From: Caulobacter vibrioides
GTDB taxonomy: Bacteria > Pseudomonadota > Alphaproteobacteria > Caulobacterales > Caulobacteraceae
Length of the DNA: 40,412 bases
Direction: 5' to 3'
Assembly: GCA_001449105.1 (NCBI GenBank)
Contig: LNIY01000097.1
Coordinates: 1 to 40,412 of the forward strand
Shown: positions 17,647 to 26,724 of the stretch, piece by piece
How positions within the stretch are numbered: the stretch's first letter is position 1
Layout of the letters: every line of letters begins with the position of its first letter
Program-made: the position numbers and the translations under genes
The notes under the pieces: model-generated
The model's input: only the letters and a program-made list of their open reading frames with translations
Databases searched by the model: none
What the model was told of the DNA's origin: nothing

Positions 17647-19314
17647 TCAATCCAGCGACCTGTCCTTCGTCTCCGGCAGCAGGAACAGCGTCGTCAGCAC
17701 GCTGATCAGGGTGAAGATCACCGGGTACCAGAGCCCCGCATAGATATCCCCCACCGCCGCCACGATGGCGAAGGCGCTGAAGGGCACGAAGCCGCCGATC
17801 CAGCCCGTGCCGATGTGATAGGGCAGCGACAGGGCGGTGTAGCGCACCCGGGTGGGGAAGAGCTCGACCAGGGCGGCGGCCAGCGGGCCGTAGAGGGCGG
17901 TGGCGCCGATCACGAACACCAGCAGCACCCCGAACACGCCCCAGAGGTTCATGCGGGCCGGGTCGGCCGCGGTCGGATAGCCGGCCTTGGCCAGCGCCGC
18001 CTTGATCGCGGCCTCGCCGGCGGCCTTCACGGCCTTGGCTTCCTGGGCGGGCAGGCCCTTGGCGCTTTGGGAGACGATCCGCGTCTCGCCCACCTGGACG
18101 ATCGCCTGCGACCCGGCCGGGCCGGCCTGGTTGGCGTAGGAGACGCCCGCGTTGGCCAGGGCGCCCTTGGCGATGTCGCAGGACGAGACGAAGGCGGCCT
18201 TGCCGATCGGGTCGAACTGCAGGGCGCAGTCGGCAGGATCGGCCGTGACGCTGACCGGCGCCCGGGCCGAGGCCTCGGCCAGGGCCGGGTTGGCGGCGCG
18301 CTCCAGCAGGTGGAAACCGGGGAAGTAGAAGGCCAGGGCCAGCGCCATCCCGCCCAGCATCACCGGCTTGCGGCCGATCCTGTCCGACAGGGCGCCGAAC
18401 ACGACGTAGAGCACCGCGCTGACCGCCGCCGCGCCCATCATCAGGCCGTTGATCAGGCCGGGCGAGACCTTCAGGAACTTCTCCATGAAGGTCTGGATGT
18501 AGAAGAAGGTCGTGTACCAGACCGCCCCCTGGGCCGACATGACGGCGAAGAAGGCCAGCAGCACCAGCTTGAGGTTCTTCCACTGGCCGAAGGCCTCGGC
18601 ATAGGGGGCCTTGGAGGCTGCGCCCTCCTCCTTCATCTTGGCGAAGGTGGGGCTTTCGCTGAGCTTCAGGCGCATCCAGACCGAGACCGCCAGCAGGCCG
18701 ATCGAGACGGCGAACGGGATGCGCCAGCCCCACGCGTCGAAGGCCTCCGGGCCTACGAGCGCGCCCAGCAGCCAGCGGGTCGCCAGGATGACGAGCAGCG
18801 CCGCGAACAGCCCCAGGGAGGCCGAGCTCTGCACCCACGAGGTCGCCCGGCCGCGCTGGCCCGGCGGGGAATGCTCGGCGACGTAGATCGCCGCCCCGCC
18901 GTACTCGCCGCCCAGGGCGAAGCCCTGCACGCAGCGCAGGATGATCAGCAGGATCGGCGCGATGATCCCCGCCTGCTGGAAGGTGGGCAGCAGGGCGATG
19001 GCGAAGGTGGCGCCGCCCATCAGCAGCACCGTGGCCAGGAACGCGCCCTTGCGGCCGGCCTGGTCGCCGATCTTGCCGAAAACCAGGGCGCCCAGAGGCC
19101 GGAAGGCGAAACCCACCCCGAACAGGGCCAGGGCCGCCACGTAGCCGGCGGTGTCGGACAGGCCCGTGAAGAAGGTCTTGGAGATGACCTGGGCCAGGCT
19201 GCCGAAGATGAAGAAGTCGTACCACTCGAAAGCCGTGCCGGCCGACGAGGCCGCCACCACCGTGCGCATCGAGGCGCCCTTCTTCTGAGCGGCGCCGACA
19301 GTCGTGTCCGTCAT
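17647..19314 (-). CDS. MFS transporter, metabolite:H+ symporter type, with large periplasmic insert (555 aa)
   Basis: This inner-membrane proton symporter is related to ProP/ShiA/KgtP-type carriers. The signature N-terminus is SSAGTAFEWYDFFIFGSLA. The loop 2-3 motif GKIGDQAGRKGAF and the TM4-5 stretch RCVQGFALGGEYGGAAIYVA are clear, and ALSDRIGRKPVM repeats the motif in the second half. About 110 residues (340-453) are inserted between the predicted TM9 and TM10, on the periplasmic side. The insert is Ala-rich and carries two cysteines (ADCALQF, SSCDIAKG) that could form a disulfide. I recall a subfamily with such an insert. The substrate is probably a small organic acid or amino-acid-like solute, but this cannot be fixed. 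AGGGGGATCC precedes the ATG. Confidence 0.9.
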   Translation of the reverse strand: MTDTTVGAAQKKGASMRTVVAASSAGTAFEWYDFFIFGSLAQVISKTFFTGLSDTAGYVAALALFGVGFAFRPLGALVFGKIGDQAGRKGAFLATVLLMGGATFAIALLPTFQQAGIIAPILLIILRCVQGFALGGEYGGAAIYVAEHSPPGQRGRATSWVQSSASLGLFAALLVILATRWLLGALVGPEAFDAWGWRIPFAVSIGLLAVSVWMRLKLSESPTFAKMKEEGAASKAPYAEAFGQWKNLKLVLLAFFAVMSAQGAVWYTTFFYIQTFMEKFLKVSPGLINGLMMGAAAVSAVLYVVFGALSDRIGRKPVMLGGMALALAFYFPGFHLLERAANPALAEASARAPVSVTADPADCALQFDPIGKAAFVSSCDIAKGALANAGVSYANQAGPAGSQAIVQVGETRIVSQSAKGLPAQEAKAVKAAGEAAIKAALAKAGYPTAADPARMNLWGVFGVLLVFVIGATALYGPLAAALVELFPTRVRYTALSLPYHIGTGWIGGFVPFSAFAIVAAVGDIYAGLWYPVIFTLISVLTTLFLLPETKDRSLD

Positions 19315-19389
19315 GCGGATCCCCCTAATTATCAGGAGGATTAGCCCGTAACGCCGGTCTCTGGAAAGGGCGCCGATCGGCGAGGGCCG

Positions 19390-22059
19390 TCAGGCGGCGG
19401 CGGTCTCGGCGCCGCCGGCGACCTCGGCCACGCGGACGATCTCGGCCAGCAGGGCGGTGGGCGAGATCGGCTTGGCCGCCACGCCGTTCATGCCGGCGGC
19501 CATGTAGGTGGCCCGCTGGTGGGCCAGGACGTTGGCGGTGAGGGCCACGATCGGGGTGGCGCCGACAGGGCCGGGTAGGGCGCGGATGCGGCGAGCGGCC
19601 TCCAGGCCATCGACGCCGGGCATCTGCACGTCCATCAGGATGAGGTCGAAGCCGCGCATCGCCGCCTCGACGCCCGACAGCCCGTCCTCGGCGGTCTCGA
19701 CGTCGGCGCCCAGCATCTCCAGGATCCGGCGGGCCACCATGCGGTTGGTGGCGTTGTCCTCGACCACCAGCACCTTCAGGCCTTCCAGCATTTTGTCGCC
19801 GTCGCTCTCGTCGCGGGGGGCGGTCTGCACCGGCGGGGCGCTGATCGTCAGGCTGAAGGTCGAGCCTTCGCCCTCGACCGAGCTGAACTCGACCTCGCCG
19901 CCCATCATCTGGGCCAGTCGCCGGGTGATGGCCAGGCCCAGGCCCGAGCCGCCGAACCGGCGGGTGGTGCTGGCGTCGGCCTGCTGGAAGCGCTGGAACA
20001 GCCGCGCCTGGGCCTCGGCGGCGATCCCGACGCCGGTGTCGGAAACCTCGAACGCCAGCCGATCGGGACCAACGCGCCGCAGCCGCAGCGACACCGAGCC
20101 CGACAGCGTGAACTTCACGGCGTTGCCGACCAGGTTGAACAGCGCCTGGCGCAGTCGGGTGGGGTCGGCCAGCACGATCCCCTGGTCCGGCGCGTCCACC
20201 ACCAGGGCCAGCCCCTTGTGCTCGGCCTGGGCGCGCAACAGGCGCGCGACGCTGTGCACGAGGTCGGCCGGGTCGATCGGCTCGGGCGCGACGTCGAGGC
20301 GCCCGGCCTCGATGCGCGAGAAGTCGATGATGTCGTCCAGCAGGGTCGACAGCATGCGGCCGCAGGCCAGGGCTTCGCCCAGCAGGTGATCGGCTTCCGC
20401 CGAAAGGCCCTGGCGCTTGAGCAGATGGATGACGCCCAGCACCCCGTTCATCGGGGTGCGGATCTCGTGGCTCATATTGGCCAGGAACTGGGCCTTGGCC
20501 TCGTTGGCCGCCTGGGCGGCGCGCTCGGCCTCGACCAGGGCCAGTTCGGCGCGCTTCTGCTCGTCGATGTCGAGCACCAGGCCGTAGGCCTTGCGGACCC
20601 GGCCCGAGGCGTCGCGGCGGATCTCGTGGAACAGGCGGATCCAGCGCTCCTCGCCGTTCGGGCGCACGACGCGGGCGTCGAAGGCCCGCTCGCCCCAGCG
20701 ACCCACGGCGCCGGCGGCGTAGACGGCGGCTACGTCCTCCGAGCGGATCATCGGCCAGATGGCCTGGCGCACGTCGTCGAAGGTGATGCGCTGGCCCAGG
20801 ATGCGGTGGAATTCCGGAGAGCCCCAGAAGGTCTTTTCGGCGTGATCGATCTCGTAGACGCCGGCCTGGGCCGCGCCCAGGGCGGTCTTCAGCCGCCGGG
20901 CGTTGGCGCGGGCCTCGCGGCGCGCCTCGGTCAGGGCCGTGACGTCGTCCATGTAGGTGATGACGCCGGCGATGGCGCCGGTGGCGTCTCGCCAGGGGCG
21001 GGCCTCCCAGCGCAGGCGGTGCTCGCGGCCCTGGCCGTCGGTCAGGCTGTCTTCGCGGCGGACGACCGTCTGGCCCGTCAGGGCGCGCTCGACGGCGGCC
21101 ACGAAGCGCTTTCGCGCCCCATAGGTCAGGTCGTGCAGCGACTTGCCGATGACGTCGGCCTCGCTGGCCTGGAAGATGTCGAGGAACCGGGGGCTGACCA
21201 CGGTCAGGCGCAGTTCACGGTCGTAGAGAGCCACGGCGAAGGGCGCGCCCTCGACCAGCTTGCGGGCCTTCTCCTCGCCCCAGCGGGCCAGGTCGCGGTC
21301 GCGGGCGACGTCGGTGATGTTCTGCGAGATGCCGCGCAGGGCGAAGACGCCGCCGGGGCGCGGCTCGGTCTGGAAGGTGGCGCGGAAGGCGAACTTCTGG
21401 CCCGTGGCGCCGCGCATGTGGTGCTCGATCGTGCCGCCCTGGCCGGTGCGCACGGCGCGGGAGAAGGTGGCGCGCACCCGGCCGCGTTCGGGCTCGTCCA
21501 GGCGGGCGTAGAAGGCCTCCGGCGTCGACACCTCCTCGGGGCGCAGGCCCGTCAGGCTGAGGATGTCGCTCGACCATTCGATGCGCTGGGCGACGGGATC
21601 GAAGCTCCACACGCCCACCCCGGCGGCCGAGGCCAGCATCTCGCGCGTGCGGCGCGAGACGGCCTGCTCGGCCTTGCGGGCCACCTCGGCCGAGACGTCG
21701 CGCAGGGTGCCGACCAGCTCGCCGGCGGGGCCAAGGCGCGCATGGGCCTCCAGCCAGACGCGGCGGCCGTCGTTGCAGATCATGCGGACGCGGAACACCG
21801 CCCCGCCCATGCCGCGGATGACCTTGCCGGACTCCAGCAGGCCCGGGTGGTCCTCGGGATCGACGAACCGCAGGGGCGACTGGCCGATCAGGTCGGCGGC
21901 GGTCCAGCCGGTCAGACGGGTCCAGGCGGGATTGACGGTGACGAAACGGCCCTCGACCACGACCGCGAACAGGTCGTGTGCGTTCTCGAAGAACCACTGC
22001 GCGCTCTCGGCCTGACTCAGAGGCGCGAGCGGCGTGTCTGGCGAGCGCGGCGAGGACAT
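19390..22059 (-). CDS. Hybrid sensor histidine kinase with four PAS domains and a receiver (889 aa)
   Basis: This is a soluble sensor kinase with no transmembrane segment. From the N-terminus there are PAS 1 (~20-130, FVTVNPAWTRLTGW), PAS 2 (~140-260, IEWSSDILSLTG), PAS 3 (~268-380) and PAS 4 (~392-520, ending YGLVLDIDEQKRAE). The dimerisation/phosphoacceptor domain has FLANMSHEIRTPMNGVLGV (His ~531), then the ATPase domain with NLVGNAVKFT, SDTGVGI and FGGSGLGLAI, and a C-terminal receiver (LKVLVVEDNATNRM, phospho-acceptor in LILMDVQMPGVDG). I chose the ATG at 22059, with GGGAGCTGGG before it, over the longer frame. No partner regulator is adjacent, so a downstream phosphotransfer protein must lie elsewhere; ChpT is encoded 4 kb away but any link is unproven. 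Confidence 0.92.
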   Translation of the reverse strand: MSSPRSPDTPLAPLSQAESAQWFFENAHDLFAVVVEGRFVTVNPAWTRLTGWTAADLIGQSPLRFVDPEDHPGLLESGKVIRGMGGAVFRVRMICNDGRRVWLEAHARLGPAGELVGTLRDVSAEVARKAEQAVSRRTREMLASAAGVGVWSFDPVAQRIEWSSDILSLTGLRPEEVSTPEAFYARLDEPERGRVRATFSRAVRTGQGGTIEHHMRGATGQKFAFRATFQTEPRPGGVFALRGISQNITDVARDRDLARWGEEKARKLVEGAPFAVALYDRELRLTVVSPRFLDIFQASEADVIGKSLHDLTYGARKRFVAAVERALTGQTVVRREDSLTDGQGREHRLRWEARPWRDATGAIAGVITYMDDVTALTEARREARANARRLKTALGAAQAGVYEIDHAEKTFWGSPEFHRILGQRITFDDVRQAIWPMIRSEDVAAVYAAGAVGRWGERAFDARVVRPNGEERWIRLFHEIRRDASGRVRKAYGLVLDIDEQKRAELALVEAERAAQAANEAKAQFLANMSHEIRTPMNGVLGVIHLLKRQGLSAEADHLLGEALACGRMLSTLLDDIIDFSRIEAGRLDVAPEPIDPADLVHSVARLLRAQAEHKGLALVVDAPDQGIVLADPTRLRQALFNLVGNAVKFTLSGSVSLRLRRVGPDRLAFEVSDTGVGIAAEAQARLFQRFQQADASTTRRFGGSGLGLAITRRLAQMMGGEVEFSSVEGEGSTFSLTISAPPVQTAPRDESDGDKMLEGLKVLVVEDNATNRMVARRILEMLGADVETAEDGLSGVEAAMRGFDLILMDVQMPGVDGLEAARRIRALPGPVGATPIVALTANVLAHQRATYMAAGMNGVAAKPISPTALLAEIVRVAEVAGGAETAAA

Positions 22060-22197
22060 CCCAGCTCCCGGCGGAAGGTGAGGCGGATTGTCGCGACCAA
22101 GGGTAAACTTAAGGTTGGCGTCAGCGCGTTCAGGGCGAGAAATCGAACACGGGTCGCGGCGGGCGGGACAAAAATCACGCCGTCCTCGCCCGGAAAG

Positions 22198-22229
22198 CAA
22201 AAACCCCGCCCGGATCGCTCCGGGCGGGG
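22198..22229 (-). terminator. Terminator of the siderophore-type receptor gene
   Basis: On the minus strand, CCCCGCCCGGA / TCCGGGCGGGG (GCGA loop, 22204-22229) is followed by TTTTTGCTTT. It lies ~30 bases past the receptor stop and isolates it from the hybrid kinase downstream. Confidence 0.9.
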
Positions 22230-22261
22230 TCTTCAGGTGATCGTTCGCCGGAGCGAAGGGA

Positions 22262-24625
22262 TCAGTAGCGGACGTTCAGGGTCAGCATGGTCTGGCGGGC
22301 CGGCGCCGGGTCGGCGTGGTGCACGCCGTTGGTGCGCAGGATGTAGCGCTCGTCCGTCAGGTTCTGGACGTTCAGCTGCAGGTCGACCTTGTCGTTGATC
22401 TGGTACGAGGCGAAGGCGTCGTAGCGGGTGTAGGACGGGATGTAGATCCCGTTGGCGCCGCCGCCGGCGCCGCCCTGGTTGCCGCCGAAGGTCTTCGACA
22501 CGTAGTAGGCGCCGCCGCCGACCGTCAGCGGGCGGAGCACGCGGTAGGTCGTGAACAGGCTGAAGGTGTTCTTCGGCGTGTTGGCCAGCGGATCACCGGT
22601 GTTGATGTGCTGGGTCACCGTGCCGTTGGTGATGGTGACCGCGCCGCGAACCAGCTCGCTGTCCATGTAGGTGTAGCCGCCGAACACCTGCCACTTCGGC
22701 GTGATCTTGCCCGACACGCCGAGCTCGACGCCCTGCACGCGGGTCTCGCCGACCTGGGCGAAGTCGGCGGCGCCGGGGCCGACCAGGATCTGGGCGTTCT
22801 TGCGCTCGGTGCGGAACAGCGCGCCCGACAGGGCCAGCTGGTCGCCGAACAGGTTCCACTTCGCGCCCAGCTCGTAGCTGGTGGTGTCTTCCGGATCGAG
22901 GACGGTGGTGGAGAGGTTGCCCGAACCGATGCCGCCCGAACCGTTCTGGTCGCCGGCCGCGATGGTCGGCGGGGTCGAGGAGGTGGCGTAGGAGCCGTAG
23001 ATGCTGCTCGACGCGGTCGGCTTGTAGTTCAGGCCGATCTGGTAGTTGACGAAGTCCCAGCTGGTCTTGGGCACGTTGGTGTAGGTGACCGAGGTGATGA
23101 CGCCGTTGGTGTTGGTCGAGGCGGCGTTGTAGCCCTGGGTCGAATAGTCGTCGTAGCGGACGCCGACGTTCAGCAGCAGCTTCTCGGTGAGCTTGAGCGT
23201 GTCGAAGGCGTAGAGCGCGGCGGTCTTGGTCTTCGATTGCGAAGCCGGGCCGCGGTTGATCGTGCCGCTCCAGGCGTCGCTCGGGTTCGGCGCGTAGAGA
23301 CGCGTGCAGTCGCCGGTGCCGGCGCCGGTGAAGCCGACCGGGCAGGTCGAGCCGCTGGCGGTGTAGAAGGTGTAGCTGGCGTTGTCGTTCTGCTCGCGGC
23401 CCAGCTCGAAGCCGGCGTTGAAGCTGTTCTCGACCGAGCCCAGGTTGAACTTGCCGCTGACGTCGCTGACGAAGGCGATGGTCGTGGTCTCGTTCCAGCG
23501 CGACTTGGTGCCGCGCTTCATCCACCACTCGCCGGCCACGAACTGGGCCGCGCCGCCGTCGCCGGGGTTGGTGACGAAGTAGTCGTTCAGCGTCTTGCCA
23601 TAGCGGAAGGCCTGGCGGACCGAGAAGTTGTCGTTGATCTCGTGACGGACGGCGACCGTGGCGATGTCGGCCTTGGTCTTCATCCAGTCGCGATCGAGGC
23701 CGTAATAGGCGTCGCGCGAGACGTCGAGGATGCCGCTGGTCGGACGGGTGCGGCTGTCGGTGCCGGCCACGCCCCAGGTGCGCTTGCTGGCCAGCGGGAT
23801 GCCGTAGTCGGGATCCTGGTCGGTATCCAGGTGGTAGTAGCTGAAGGTCAGTTGCGTGGCGGTGTCGATGCCGAAGGCCAGCGATGGGGCGATGCCCCAG
23901 CGCTTGAAGTCGACGCTGTCGCGCCCGGGCGTGTCGCCCTCGGTGACCATCAGGTTCAGGCGGAATGCGGCGTTCTCACCGAAGGCGTAGTTACCGTCGG
24001 CCGTGCCGCGATAGTAGTTGTCGGTGCCGATGGCGGCCGAGCCGCGCAGGAAGGTGTTGGCCTTCGGCGACTTGCTCGACAGGTTGATGCTGCCGCCGCC
24101 CGAGCCGCGGCCGCTGTAGACCGAATCCGGACCCTTGATGACCTCGACCTGTTCCAGGTTGAAGACTTCGCGCGTCTGGCCGCCGGTGTCGCGGATGCCG
24201 TCGACGAAGATGTTGTTGCCCGACGACTGGCCGCGGATGAACGGACGGTCGGCCAGCGGCTGGCCGCCTTCGCCGGCGCCGAAGGTGATGCCCGGCGAGG
24301 TGCGCAGGATGTCCTGCAGCGAGGTGGCGGCGGTCTGCTCGATGATCTGGCTGGAGATCACCGTGATCGAGCGCGGGGTGTCGACCAGCGGGGCGGTGTA
24401 CTTGCCGGACTGCATGTCGGTGGCCTTGCGGGCGTCGACGGCGACGCCCGAGACTTCCTGCACGTCAGCCGAAGCCGGCGCGGTGGCGACCGGCGCATCG
24501 GCGTCTGCGGCGAAGGCGGCGGGCGCCAGGGCGAGGCCGGCGACGCCGGCGACGGCGGCGGCGCCCAGGGCGCGGCGGGCTTGGCTGCGAACGCCGGCGG
24601 CGGCGGGCGAGGAAGGCTTTTGCAT
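22262..24625 (-). CDS. TonB-dependent siderophore receptor, catecholate (Fiu)-like (787 aa)
   Basis: This outer-membrane receptor is likely for ferric siderophores. After MQKPSSPAAAGVRSQARRAL and a hydrophobic signal region ending AAFAADA comes a TonB-box-like DVQEVSGVAVDA. The siderophore-type plug follows (APLVDTPRSITVISSQIIEQ, RGQSSGNNIFVDGIRDTGG, EVIKGPDSVYSGRGSGGGSI). The barrel ends with VQNLTDERYILRTNGVHH and terminal LTLNVRY. A Cys pair in CPVGFTGAGTGDCTR marks an extracellular loop. The ATG at 24625 begins the signal peptide; a longer open frame upstream is not protein-like. The upstream 175 bp holds a candidate Fur site (24718-24737), in line with iron control. The exact ligand is unknown. 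Confidence 0.92.
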   Translation of the reverse strand: MQKPSSPAAAGVRSQARRALGAAAVAGVAGLALAPAAFAADADAPVATAPASADVQEVSGVAVDARKATDMQSGKYTAPLVDTPRSITVISSQIIEQTAATSLQDILRTSPGITFGAGEGGQPLADRPFIRGQSSGNNIFVDGIRDTGGQTREVFNLEQVEVIKGPDSVYSGRGSGGGSINLSSKSPKANTFLRGSAAIGTDNYYRGTADGNYAFGENAAFRLNLMVTEGDTPGRDSVDFKRWGIAPSLAFGIDTATQLTFSYYHLDTDQDPDYGIPLASKRTWGVAGTDSRTRPTSGILDVSRDAYYGLDRDWMKTKADIATVAVRHEINDNFSVRQAFRYGKTLNDYFVTNPGDGGAAQFVAGEWWMKRGTKSRWNETTTIAFVSDVSGKFNLGSVENSFNAGFELGREQNDNASYTFYTASGSTCPVGFTGAGTGDCTRLYAPNPSDAWSGTINRGPASQSKTKTAALYAFDTLKLTEKLLLNVGVRYDDYSTQGYNAASTNTNGVITSVTYTNVPKTSWDFVNYQIGLNYKPTASSSIYGSYATSSTPPTIAAGDQNGSGGIGSGNLSTTVLDPEDTTSYELGAKWNLFGDQLALSGALFRTERKNAQILVGPGAADFAQVGETRVQGVELGVSGKITPKWQVFGGYTYMDSELVRGAVTITNGTVTQHINTGDPLANTPKNTFSLFTTYRVLRPLTVGGGAYYVSKTFGGNQGGAGGGANGIYIPSYTRYDAFASYQINDKVDLQLNVQNLTDERYILRTNGVHHADPAPARQTMLTLNVRY

Positions 24626-24681
24626 TATGTCGAGAGACCCCAGCTCGGGTCGCGGGGGAGGATCCGCGGCCGCTGTCCTGA

Positions 24682-24710
24682 AATTGCGAGGCGTTCTTAT
24701 GTACGCAATT
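24682..24710. promoter_or_regulatory. Inverted repeat AATTGCG...CGCAATT upstream of the siderophore receptor
   Basis: A perfect 7-bp inverted repeat, AATTGCG (24682-24688) and CGCAATT (24704-24710), is separated by 15 bases. It sits 57-85 bases before the receptor start, between it and the candidate Fur site. It could be an operator for a dimeric regulator. Which one cannot be told. Confidence 0.4.
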
Positions 24711-24717
24711 GCCGGGG

Positions 24718-24737
24718 TGCAATAATAATCAGTCGCA
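24718..24737. promoter_or_regulatory. Candidate Fur-binding site
   Basis: The AT-rich palindrome-like 20-mer runs TGCAATAATAAT then CAGTCGCA. Its ends, TGC and GCA, pair, and the AATAATAATC core resembles classic Fur hexamers (AATNAT). It stands out in otherwise GC-rich DNA, 93-112 bases before the receptor start codon. The identification is by eye only. Confidence 0.4.
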
Positions 24738-24800
24738 GGAGGAGCACGGCCGCCGCTGCGCGCGACAACCGTGACCATTATGCAACGTATCGACCGTGTA

Positions 24801-25580
24801 TCAGGCCCCGCGGGCGACGAACCAGCCGTTGCGGAAGCCCTGGTCGGCCTTGCCGTACAGGAACGGCTCGCCTTCGGGGGTGGTGAAGCGGCCGCCGGCG
24901 GCGACGATCAGGGCGTGACCGGCGGCGGTGTCCCACTCCATGGTCGGTCCGTGGCGCGGATAGATGTCGGCCGCGCCCTCGGCGATGCGGGCCAGCTTGA
25001 TCGACGAGTCCATCGGCGCGCGCAGGGAAAAGCCGTACTGGTCGGCCAGGGCGGTGGCCTTGTCTTCCTTCATGGTGTGGCTGACCAGGGCCAGGGCCTG
25101 GCCCTCGGGCCAGGCGCGGGCGCGCACCGGGGTCTCGGCGCCGTTCGGGCCCTCGCGCTTGACCACGCCGCCATCGGCCGTGAACCACACCTCGCCGGTG
25201 GCGGGAGCGCAGACCGCGCCGGCCACGGGGACGCCGTCGTCGATCAGGCCGATGTTGACGGTGAAGTTGGGATCGCCGCGCACGAAGGCCTTGGTGCCGT
25301 CCACAGGGTCGACCAGGAAGAAGCGCGGACCGATCTGGTCGGGCGTGCCGTACTCGCAGGCATGCTCTTCGGAGATGGCGGGGATCTCGGGATAGCGCTC
25401 GGCCAGCAGGGCCAGGATCACCTTCTCGCCGGCCCGATCGGCCTCGGTCACCGGGCTCTCGTCGGCCTTGCGCACGACGTCGAGCTCGGTCCGCCAGAAC
25501 GGCAGGATCACCTCGGCGGCGGCCTCGACGATACGGGCCAGGTCGCGTCCGATGTCGGCCGGAAGGGGGGCGGAGCTCAT
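24801..25580 (-). CDS. cysQ: 3'(2'),5'-bisphosphate nucleotidase CysQ-type (inositol monophosphatase fold)
   Basis: It most likely removes the 3' phosphate from PAP or PAPS, the by-product of sulfate activation and sulfotransfer. The fold's metal ligands are visible: PAISEEHA (Glu), FLVDPVDGTKAFVRG (DPxDGT) and the C-terminal EWDTAAGHALIVAAGG. SPVTEADRAGEKVI near residue 45 completes the site. KLARIAEGAADIYPRHGPTM is typical of CysQ rather than inositol phosphatases. The 259-aa length is normal. The start ATG overlaps the stop of the DUF3553 gene by 4 bases (ATGA), implying translational coupling. PAP removal would fit with the two sulfotransferase-like genes in this window, although they are not in its operon. 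Confidence 0.88.
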   Translation of the reverse strand: MSSAPLPADIGRDLARIVEAAAEVILPFWRTELDVVRKADESPVTEADRAGEKVILALLAERYPEIPAISEEHACEYGTPDQIGPRFFLVDPVDGTKAFVRGDPNFTVNIGLIDDGVPVAGAVCAPATGEVWFTADGGVVKREGPNGAETPVRARAWPEGQALALVSHTMKEDKATALADQYGFSLRAPMDSSIKLARIAEGAADIYPRHGPTMEWDTAAGHALIVAAGGRFTTPEGEPFLYGKADQGFRNGWFVARGA

Positions 25581-25765
25581 GCTTGTCCTCGGGGGTCGTC
25601 GCCGACGAACACCAGCCTCACGACGCGGGCGTCGATCGTCTGCTTGCCGGCCTCTTCGAAATTCACGGTGACGCGATGGCCGGTCACGGACTGCACCTGG
25701 CCAAGGCCCCAGTCGGGCTGGCCCGGATGGCGCACGAGCACGCCGGGTTCGAGAAACGGATCCAT
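25577..25765 (-). CDS. Small DUF3553 protein (62 aa)
   Basis: MDPFLEPGVLVRHPGQPDWG and the following GQVQSVTGHRVTVNFEEAGK are characteristic of the DUF3553 family. These are short, SH3-like beta proteins; the same module occurs as a C-terminal tail in some DNA-repair helicases. The ATG at 25765 has AGGGAGCC before it. It is the first gene of a two-gene unit with cysQ (ATGA overlap). The function of the stand-alone form is not known to me. Confidence 0.78.
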   Translation of the reverse strand: MDPFLEPGVLVRHPGQPDWGLGQVQSVTGHRVTVNFEEAGKQTIDARVVRLVFVGDDPRGQA

Positions 25766-25906
25766 CACGGCTCCCTGATAGAGCGTGACGAGGCAAAGTG
25801 TGAGCGGTTTTCGGTATCGGCCGGCGTCGATTTGTACGCGGCCTGGTTGAAAGCGATTTCGCGGCGACGTTTGCCAAAGCCCCAAATCACGCCAAAGATC
25901 GCGCCC

Positions 25907-26590
25907 ATGACCGACACCGCCGCCCCCGCCTCGCCCGCGCCCTCCGCCTCGCTGGACGTCAACGGTCCGGATTTCGCCGCCCTGGTGGCCGCGCGCCTGT
26001 GTCACGACTTCATCAGCCCCGCCAGCGCCATCGTCTCGGGCCTGGACCTGCTGGAAGACCCCAGCGCCCAGGACATGCGCGACGACGCCATGAGCCTGAT
26101 CAGCAGCTCGGCCCGCAAGCTGGCCGACCTCCTGCAGTTCACCCGCGTGGCCTTCGGCGCCTCGGCCTCGGCCGAATCCTTCGACTCCCGCGAGCTGGAA
26201 CGGCTGGCCCAGCAGGGCGTCTTCGCCCACGTGCGGCCCAACCTCACCTGGGACATCGCGCCGCAGCCGCTGAACAAGGCCGCCTCGCGCGCCCTGCTCA
26301 ACATCGCCCAGATCGCCGCCAGCGCCTTGCCGGCCGGCGGCGCGGCCACCCTGCGCGCCGTCGTCGCCGACGGCCGCACGGCGATCACCGCCGATGCGGT
26401 CGGCCCGCGCGCCCGCCTGCGTCCTGAGGTTCTGGCCGGTCTCAAGGGCGAGCCGCTGGGCGAGGGCCTGGGCGGTCCGTGGGTGCAGGCGGCCTACCTG
26501 TTCTCGGTGGTCCGCGCCGCCGGCGGCCAGATCGGCGTCGAGATCGCCGAGGAGCGCGTCAGCATCGCCGCCTGGACCCCCGCCGACTGA
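25907..26590 (+). CDS. chpT: Histidine phosphotransferase ChpT
   Basis: ChpT relays phosphate from the hybrid kinase CckA to CtrA and CpdR, controlling Caulobacter cell-cycle progression. The N-terminal part has LVAARLCHDFISPASAIVSG, in which the His of CHDF is the phospho-acceptor and the motif resembles a kinase dimerisation helix. A degenerate, ATP-site-lacking GHKL-like domain follows (ALLNIAQIAASALPAGGAAT, GGPWVQAAYLFSVVRAAGGQ). The 227-aa size agrees with the family. I chose the ATG at 25907 (MTDTAAPASPAPSASLDVNG), since homologues have a short, variable N-terminus. It is divergent from the DUF3553-cysQ unit and followed 134 bp later by a response regulator gene. Confidence 0.93.
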   Translation: MTDTAAPASPAPSASLDVNGPDFAALVAARLCHDFISPASAIVSGLDLLEDPSAQDMRDDAMSLISSSARKLADLLQFTRVAFGASASAESFDSRELERLAQQGVFAHVRPNLTWDIAPQPLNKAASRALLNIAQIAASALPAGGAATLRAVVADGRTAITADAVGPRARLRPEVLAGLKGEPLGEGLGGPWVQAAYLFSVVRAAGGQIGVEIAEERVSIAAWTPAD

Positions 26591-26724
26591 GCCGTACGTT
26601 TTTCGGCGCCGTCACCGCTCCTTAACCCGTCCCGGGCAATCCTGTTCGCCTGGGATTTGGAGCGTATCAGCCGGCGAAACCGCAAAAACTTTCGCCTGAT
26701 GCGCCCGCCGATTTGGAGCGCGCC

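Noticed and set aside
20218..24886. Long plus-strand open frames opposite the hybrid kinase and the siderophore receptor
   Set aside because: They are shadows of minus-strand genes that show full domain sets. Their translations are low complexity.
26619..26622. TTAA after chpT as a CtrA-binding site
   Set aside because: Only a single half-site is present; the second TTAA seven bases on is missing.
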